The position numbers were made by a program, and so were the translations under genes. A stretch of DNA of 64,000 nucleotides, taken from Litchfieldella qijiaojingensis (GTDB lineage Bacteria; Pseudomonadota; Gammaproteobacteria; Pseudomonadales; Halomonadaceae). Shown piece after piece: positions 60,293-64,000 of the stretch. How positions within the stretch are numbered: the stretch's first letter is position 1; every line of letters starts with the position of its first letter. Location of the stretch: contig NZ_BMXS01000013.1 of NCBI RefSeq assembly GCF_014651875.1, forward strand, positions 1 to 64,000. The letters are read 5' to 3'. The notes beneath the pieces are model-generated. The model was not told the origin of the DNA, did not search any database, and was given only the letters and a program-made list of their open reading frames with translations.

Positions 60293-61794
60293 GGTGTCCT
60301 CTTGTGGTTGACAGGGGATGGCCCAGGCAACGTGATACCCAACTCGTCCCAACGAGCCTCCACCCGAGCCTTGATCGTTTCATCCATCACGATGGGCGTG
60401 CCCCATTCGCGCTCGGTCTCACCGGGCCACTTGCTGGTCGCGTCCAATCCCATCTTCGAGCCCAAGCCGGCCACCGGCGAAGCGAAATCCAGATAGTCGA
60501 TGGGCGTATTTTCGACCATTACCGTATCACGGGCCGGATCCATGCGGGTGGTGATGGCCCAAATCACATCCTGCCAGTCACGAGCATCGACATCGTCGTC
60601 GAGCACCACCACGAACTTGGTATACATGAACTGGCGCAAGAAGCTCCACACTCCCATCATCACGCGCTTGGCATGCCCCGGATACTGCTTCTTCATGGTG
60701 ACCACCGCCATTCGGTAGGAACAACCTTCGGGTGGCAAATAGAAGTCTACGATCTCGGGAAACTGCTTCTGCAGGATGGGTACGAACACTTCGTTGAGCG
60801 CCAACCCCAGTACCGCCGGCTCGTCCGGCGGCCGCCCGGTGTAGGTTGAATGGTAGATGGGATCGCGGCGATGGGTGATTCGCTCCACCGTGAACACGGG
60901 GAAGGTCTCGACCTCGTTGTAATAGCCGGTGTGATCGCCATAGGGGCCTTCGGGGGCAGTATCGTCGGGATGGATGAAGCCTTCGAGAATGATCTCGCTC
61001 GAGGCTGGCACCTCCAGGTCGGCATGGCCGCACTTCACCAGCTCAGTGCGCGAGCCACGCAGCAATCCGGCAAAGGCATATTCGGAGAGCGAATCCGGTA
61101 CCGGCGTCACCGCGCCGAGAATGGTCGCCGGATCGGCGCCCAGCGCCACAGCCACCGGGAACGGCTCCCCTGGATGAGCCTGGCACCACTCCTTGAAATC
61201 CAGCGCGCCACCGCGATGCGATAGCCAGCGCATGATCAGGCGGTTCTTGCCAAGCTTCTGCTGGCGATAGATGCCCAGGTTCTGGCGAGATTTGTGAGGC
61301 CCCTTGGTGACCACCAACGCCCAAGTCACTAGCGGTGCCACGTCACCGGGCCAGCAGTGCTGGATCGGCAGCCGGTCGAGATCGACATCATCGCCTTCCA
61401 GCACCACGTCCTGCACCGGCGCGGAGCGCAGGGTCTTGGGCCCCATGCTCATCACCTGTTTGAATATCGGCAACTTGTCCCAGGCATCACGAAACCCCTT
61501 GGGCGGGTCGGGCTCCTTGAGGAAGGCCAAGAGTTTGCCTACCTCGCGAAGCGCCTCCACCGAGTCCTGCCCCATTCCCAGCGCGACCCGCCTGGGTGTC
61601 CCGAACAGGTTGCCGAGCAGCGGCATGGCATGACCCTTGACGTTCTCGAACAATAGCGCCGGACCGCCCGCACGCAGGGTGCGATCGCAGATCTCGGTGA
61701 TTTCCAGATAGGGATCGACCTCGGCGGTGACCCGCTGGAGCTCGCCCATCTCCTCGAGGGCGGCGATGAACTCGCGCAAGTCCTTATACTTCAT
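60289..61794 (-). CDS. ubiD: 4-Hydroxy-3-polyprenylbenzoate decarboxylase
   Basis: The protein is 501 aa. It is a UbiD prenylated-FMN decarboxylase with conserved [18 protein letters not shown] at the N-terminus, the active-site region [26 protein letters not shown] with the catalytic Glu/Arg pair, and [15 protein letters not shown]. It decarboxylates the ubiquinone precursor. Confidence 0.97.
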   Translation of the reverse strand: MKYKDLREFIAALEEMGELQRVTAEVDPYLEITEICDRTLRAGGPALLFENVKGHAMPLLGNLFGTPRRVALGMGQDSVEALREVGKLLAFLKEPDPPKGFRDAWDKLPIFKQVMSMGPKTLRSAPVQDVVLEGDDVDLDRLPIQHCWPGDVAPLVTWALVVTKGPHKSRQNLGIYRQQKLGKNRLIMRWLSHRGGALDFKEWCQAHPGEPFPVAVALGADPATILGAVTPVPDSLSEYAFAGLLRGSRTELVKCGHADLEVPASSEIILEGFIHPDDTAPEGPYGDHTGYYNEVETFPVFTVERITHRRDPIYHSTYTGRPPDEPAVLGLALNEVFVPILQKQFPEIVDFYLPPEGCSYRMAVVTMKKQYPGHAKRVMMGVWSFLRQFMYTKFVVVLDDDVDARDWQDVIWAITTRMDPARDTVMVENTPIDYLDFASPVAGLGSKMGLDATSKWPGETEREWGTPIVMDETIKARVEARWDELGITLPGPSPVNHKRTP

Positions 61795-61820
61795 CCAGTT
61801 TCCCGTTACCCGAACGACGA

Positions 61821-61846
61821 AAGGGGCAGAATAGCATCTGCCCCTT
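61821..61846 (-). terminator. Hairpin downstream of rho
   Basis: Inverted repeat AAGGGGCAGA / TCTGCCCCTT (61821-61830 and 61837-61846) with a 6-base loop lies 78 bp after the rho stop. T-rich sequence is short on both strands, so strength as terminator is uncertain. Confidence 0.55.
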
Positions 61847-61923
61847 CGATTTTCCGTTCATTCTCCGCCGCCCGCGTCGGTCAAGAGCGCAATCAGCGAT
61901 GCGAAGACAAGGTGAATTCCCCC

Positions 61924-63183
61924 TTATCTCCTCTTCATGGCCTCGAAAAACTCGAGATTGGTCTTCGTATCCTTGAGACGATCGATGAGGAATTCCGTGG
62001 CCGCGGTATCGTCCATTGGGTTGAGCAGCTTGCGCAGGATCCACATGCGCTGCATCTCGTCCTCGGAGGCGATCAGGTCCTCGCGGCGCGTGCCGGAGCG
62101 GCGGATGTTGATCGCCGGATAGACGCGACGCTCGGCAAGCTTGCGGTCGAGGTGGGCTTCCATGTTGCCGGTGCCCTTGAACTCCTCGAAGATCACTTCA
62201 TCCATCTTGGAGCCGGTATCGACCAGGGCAGTGGCGATGATGGTCAGGCTGCCACCCTCCTCGATGTTGCGCGCCGCACCGAAAAAGCGCTTGGGCTTTT
62301 CCAGAGCATGCGCGTCGACACCACCGGTGAGTACCTTGCCCGAGGACGGCACCACAGTGTTGTAGGCGCGTGCCAGGCGGGTGATGGAGTCGAGCAGGAT
62401 CACCACGTCACGCTTGTGCTCGACCAGGCGCTTGGCCTTCTCGATGACCATCTCGGCGACCTGGACGTGGCGTGCCGGAGGCTCATCGAAGGTCGAGGCC
62501 ACCACCTCGCCGCGCACCGTACGCGACATCTCGGTCACTTCCTCGGGGCGCTCGTCGATCAACAGCACGATCAGATGGCACTCGGGATTGTTGCGAGTGA
62601 TCGACGTGGCGATGTTCTGCAACATCAGGGTCTTGCCCGCCTTGGGCGGCGAGACGATCAGACCGCGTTGGCCCTTGCCGATGGGTGCGGTGAGATCGAT
62701 GATTCGCGCCGTGATATCCTCGGTGGAGCCACTGCCGAGCTCCATCACCAGGCGTTCCTGGGGGAACAGCGGTGTCAGGTTCTCGAACAGGATCTTGTGC
62801 TTGGCGTTCTCGGGCTTGTCGAAGTTGATCTGGCTGACCTTCAACAGCGCGAAATAACGCTCGCCTTCCTTGGGCGGACGAATCTTGCCGGAAATGGAGT
62901 CGCCCTTGCGCAGGTTGAAGCGTCGAATCTGCGATGGCGAGACATAGATGTCGTCGGGCCCGGCGAGGTAGGAACTATCGGCGCTTCGCAGGAAGCCGAA
63001 GCCATCCTGAAGGATCTCCAGCACGCCATCGCCATAGATGTCTTCGCCACTCTTGGCATGCTTCTTGAGAATGGCGAAGATGATGTCCTGCTTGCGTGAC
63101 CGGGCGAGGTTATCGATGCCCATCTCCCGGGCGATATCCAGAAGCTCCGGCACGGACTTTTGCTTGAGTTCGGTAAGATTCAT
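61924..63183 (-). CDS. rho: Transcription termination factor Rho
   Basis: The protein is 419 aa from the ATG at 63183. It has the N-terminal OB RNA-binding domain ([35 protein letters not shown]), the P-loop [14 protein letters not shown], Walker [17 protein letters not shown] and the Q-loop/R-loop. It is a hexameric ATP-dependent RNA translocase. The gene is divergent from ppx. Confidence 0.97.
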   Translation of the reverse strand: MNLTELKQKSVPELLDIAREMGIDNLARSRKQDIIFAILKKHAKSGEDIYGDGVLEILQDGFGFLRSADSSYLAGPDDIYVSPSQIRRFNLRKGDSISGKIRPPKEGERYFALLKVSQINFDKPENAKHKILFENLTPLFPQERLVMELGSGSTEDITARIIDLTAPIGKGQRGLIVSPPKAGKTLMLQNIATSITRNNPECHLIVLLIDERPEEVTEMSRTVRGEVVASTFDEPPARHVQVAEMVIEKAKRLVEHKRDVVILLDSITRLARAYNTVVPSSGKVLTGGVDAHALEKPKRFFGAARNIEEGGSLTIIATALVDTGSKMDEVIFEEFKGTGNMEAHLDRKLAERRVYPAINIRRSGTRREDLIASEDEMQRMWILRKLLNPMDDTAATEFLIDRLKDTKTNLEFFEAMKRR

Positions 63184-63644
63184 CGTTTGTTCAGAAATTG
63201 CTCGTGTCAGCGTGGCGGCAAGGCGCCGGGAAAAAAGACAGGAGGCGGTGACGATACGCCGCGTGGTGCGTTCAGAGCCCGGAAGGCATTCGCTCTCGAG
63301 GTGTGCTCGCCTGATGGCCGTTTCACACAGAAACACCATGAGGCGATACCGGAATCGAGGGAAGCAATATTCATGTCGCCTGACGAGCGGCTCATGATGC
63401 CATGCTCATGATCACGAAACGTAATCAGCGGGCTGTCTGACGGCTTGGAAACTAGACCGCGACGCGGTCGGGAAGCTATTCGGAACAGGCGAACGTCTCG
63501 ATGGTAGTCAAGCGCGCGGACAAACGCAAGCCCTGTACGTATTTCTCCATAGCATTCGAACGGGCCGACCCTCTTTCCGGGTGACGATTGACAAGCTCCC
63601 GGGCGCCCCGCAACCTTGACCTATCCAGATCAAAGGAACGCTAC
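63184..63644. other. Divergent region between rho and ppx
   Basis: This 461-bp gap carries no supported gene; in particular trxA, which lies between rho and ppx in many gammaproteobacteria, is not here. A perfect 7-bp dyad GACCGCG/CGCGGTC (63455-63469) is the only notable symmetry. A TTGACA at 63588-63593 lacks a good -10. Confidence 0.55.
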
Positions 63645-64000
63645 ATGACCCGTGATACGGCCATGCGCAGGATGCCCGCCCAGGGACCGCGCCGTCTCGC
63701 TGCCATCGACCTGGGCTCCAACAGTTTCCACCTCCTGGTCGCCAATTATCTCGATGACGAGTTGCAGGTCGTTGCCAAACTTGGCGAAAAGGTGCAGCTC
63801 GCCGCCGGGCTCGATGCCCAGAACCGCCTGAGCGAGGACGCCATAGGGCGTGCTCTCGACTGTCTGGCGCGCTTCGCCCCTTTTATCGACGGCATCCCCC
63901 CCGCCCACTTGCGAGTCGTCGGTACCAATGCACTGCGAGCCGCCACCAATAGCCACACCCTCATCGAACGAGCCGAAGCACTACTGGGTCACGACATCGA
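63645..64000 (+). CDS. ppx: Exopolyphosphatase (Ppx/GppA), N-terminal part
   Basis: The frame starts ATG at 63645 and runs off the window at 64000 (118 codons seen). It contains the Ppx/GppA phosphate-binding motif AIDLGSNSFHLLVAN at residues 20-34 and the VVGTNALRAATN segment. Together with ppk1 at 54.8 kb it would set the polyphosphate level. Divergent from rho. Confidence 0.93.
   Translation, partial: MTRDTAMRRMPAQGPRRLAAIDLGSNSFHLLVANYLDDELQVVAKLGEKVQLAAGLDAQNRLSEDAIGRALDCLARFAPFIDGIPPAHLRVVGTNALRAATNSHTLIERAEALLGHDI

Noticed and set aside
63588-63620. TTGACA promoter for ppx
   Set aside because: At the right distance there is no recognisable -10, so I did not annotate it.

Overview
The window looks like chromosomal DNA of a halophilic gammaproteobacterium of the Halomonadaceae (Halomonas or a close relative). 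This is inferred from the high GC content, from the housekeeping gene orders (gltBD, aroBK-pilQPONM/mrcA, rpmE/priA/argS/hslVU, ubiEJB-hisE-tatABC, hemB-ppk1, ubiD, rho/ppx), from the ectopic intergenic repeats, and from a Mg-type HemB. No 16S rRNA or tRNA gene is present, so the genus is an inference.

Region 1 (1-21 kb) is an aromatic-acid catabolism island. After a partial IS630-family transposase at the left edge comes a salicylate module: a NahG-like salicylate hydroxylase, a periplasmic binding protein and a divergent NahR-like LysR regulator. Next is a leftward transport operon (binding protein, LivH, LivM, LivG, LivF, BenE-type permease, universal stress protein). Last is a continuous leftward catabolic array catB-catC-catA-benA-benB-benC-benD-benE with divergent catR. 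Salicylate and benzoate would both be converted to catechol, which CatA, CatB and CatC carry towards the beta-ketoadipate pathway. The later pca genes are not in the window. Two sites match the BenM/CatM operator ATAC-N7-GTAT. One overlaps the ribosome binding site of catR; the other lies upstream of the transport operon inside what looks like a decayed copy of a catR/catA locus.

Region 2 (21-40 kb) is core metabolism and envelope: glutamate synthase (gltBD), aroB and aroK, the type IV pilus assembly operon pilMNOPQ, divergent mrcA (PBP1a), a DUF481 outer-membrane protein, malic enzyme, malate dehydrogenase and rpmE.

Region 3 (40-54.6 kb) holds priA, argS, an SPOR-domain protein, hslVU, a DUF971 protein, ubiE-ubiJ-ubiB, hisE, tatABC, elbB and hemB. 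Several intergenic gaps carry 7-bp tandem repeats.

Region 4 (54.6-64 kb) holds ppk1, a DAHP synthase gene with a previously unlisted leader, a 41-residue membrane peptide, folM-like, a flavin reductase, ubiD, rho and the start of ppx. The DAHP synthase leader is the most striking feature of the window. It has a promoter, a 46-codon leader peptide with the run FWYWGYWF, a competing 9-bp pairing, a perfect terminator hairpin, and then a second 57-codon reading frame that overlaps the DAHP synthase start as ATGA. Other structured DNA includes a palindromic repeat found twice with compensatory base changes and a nested inverted-repeat element between hemB and ppk1.
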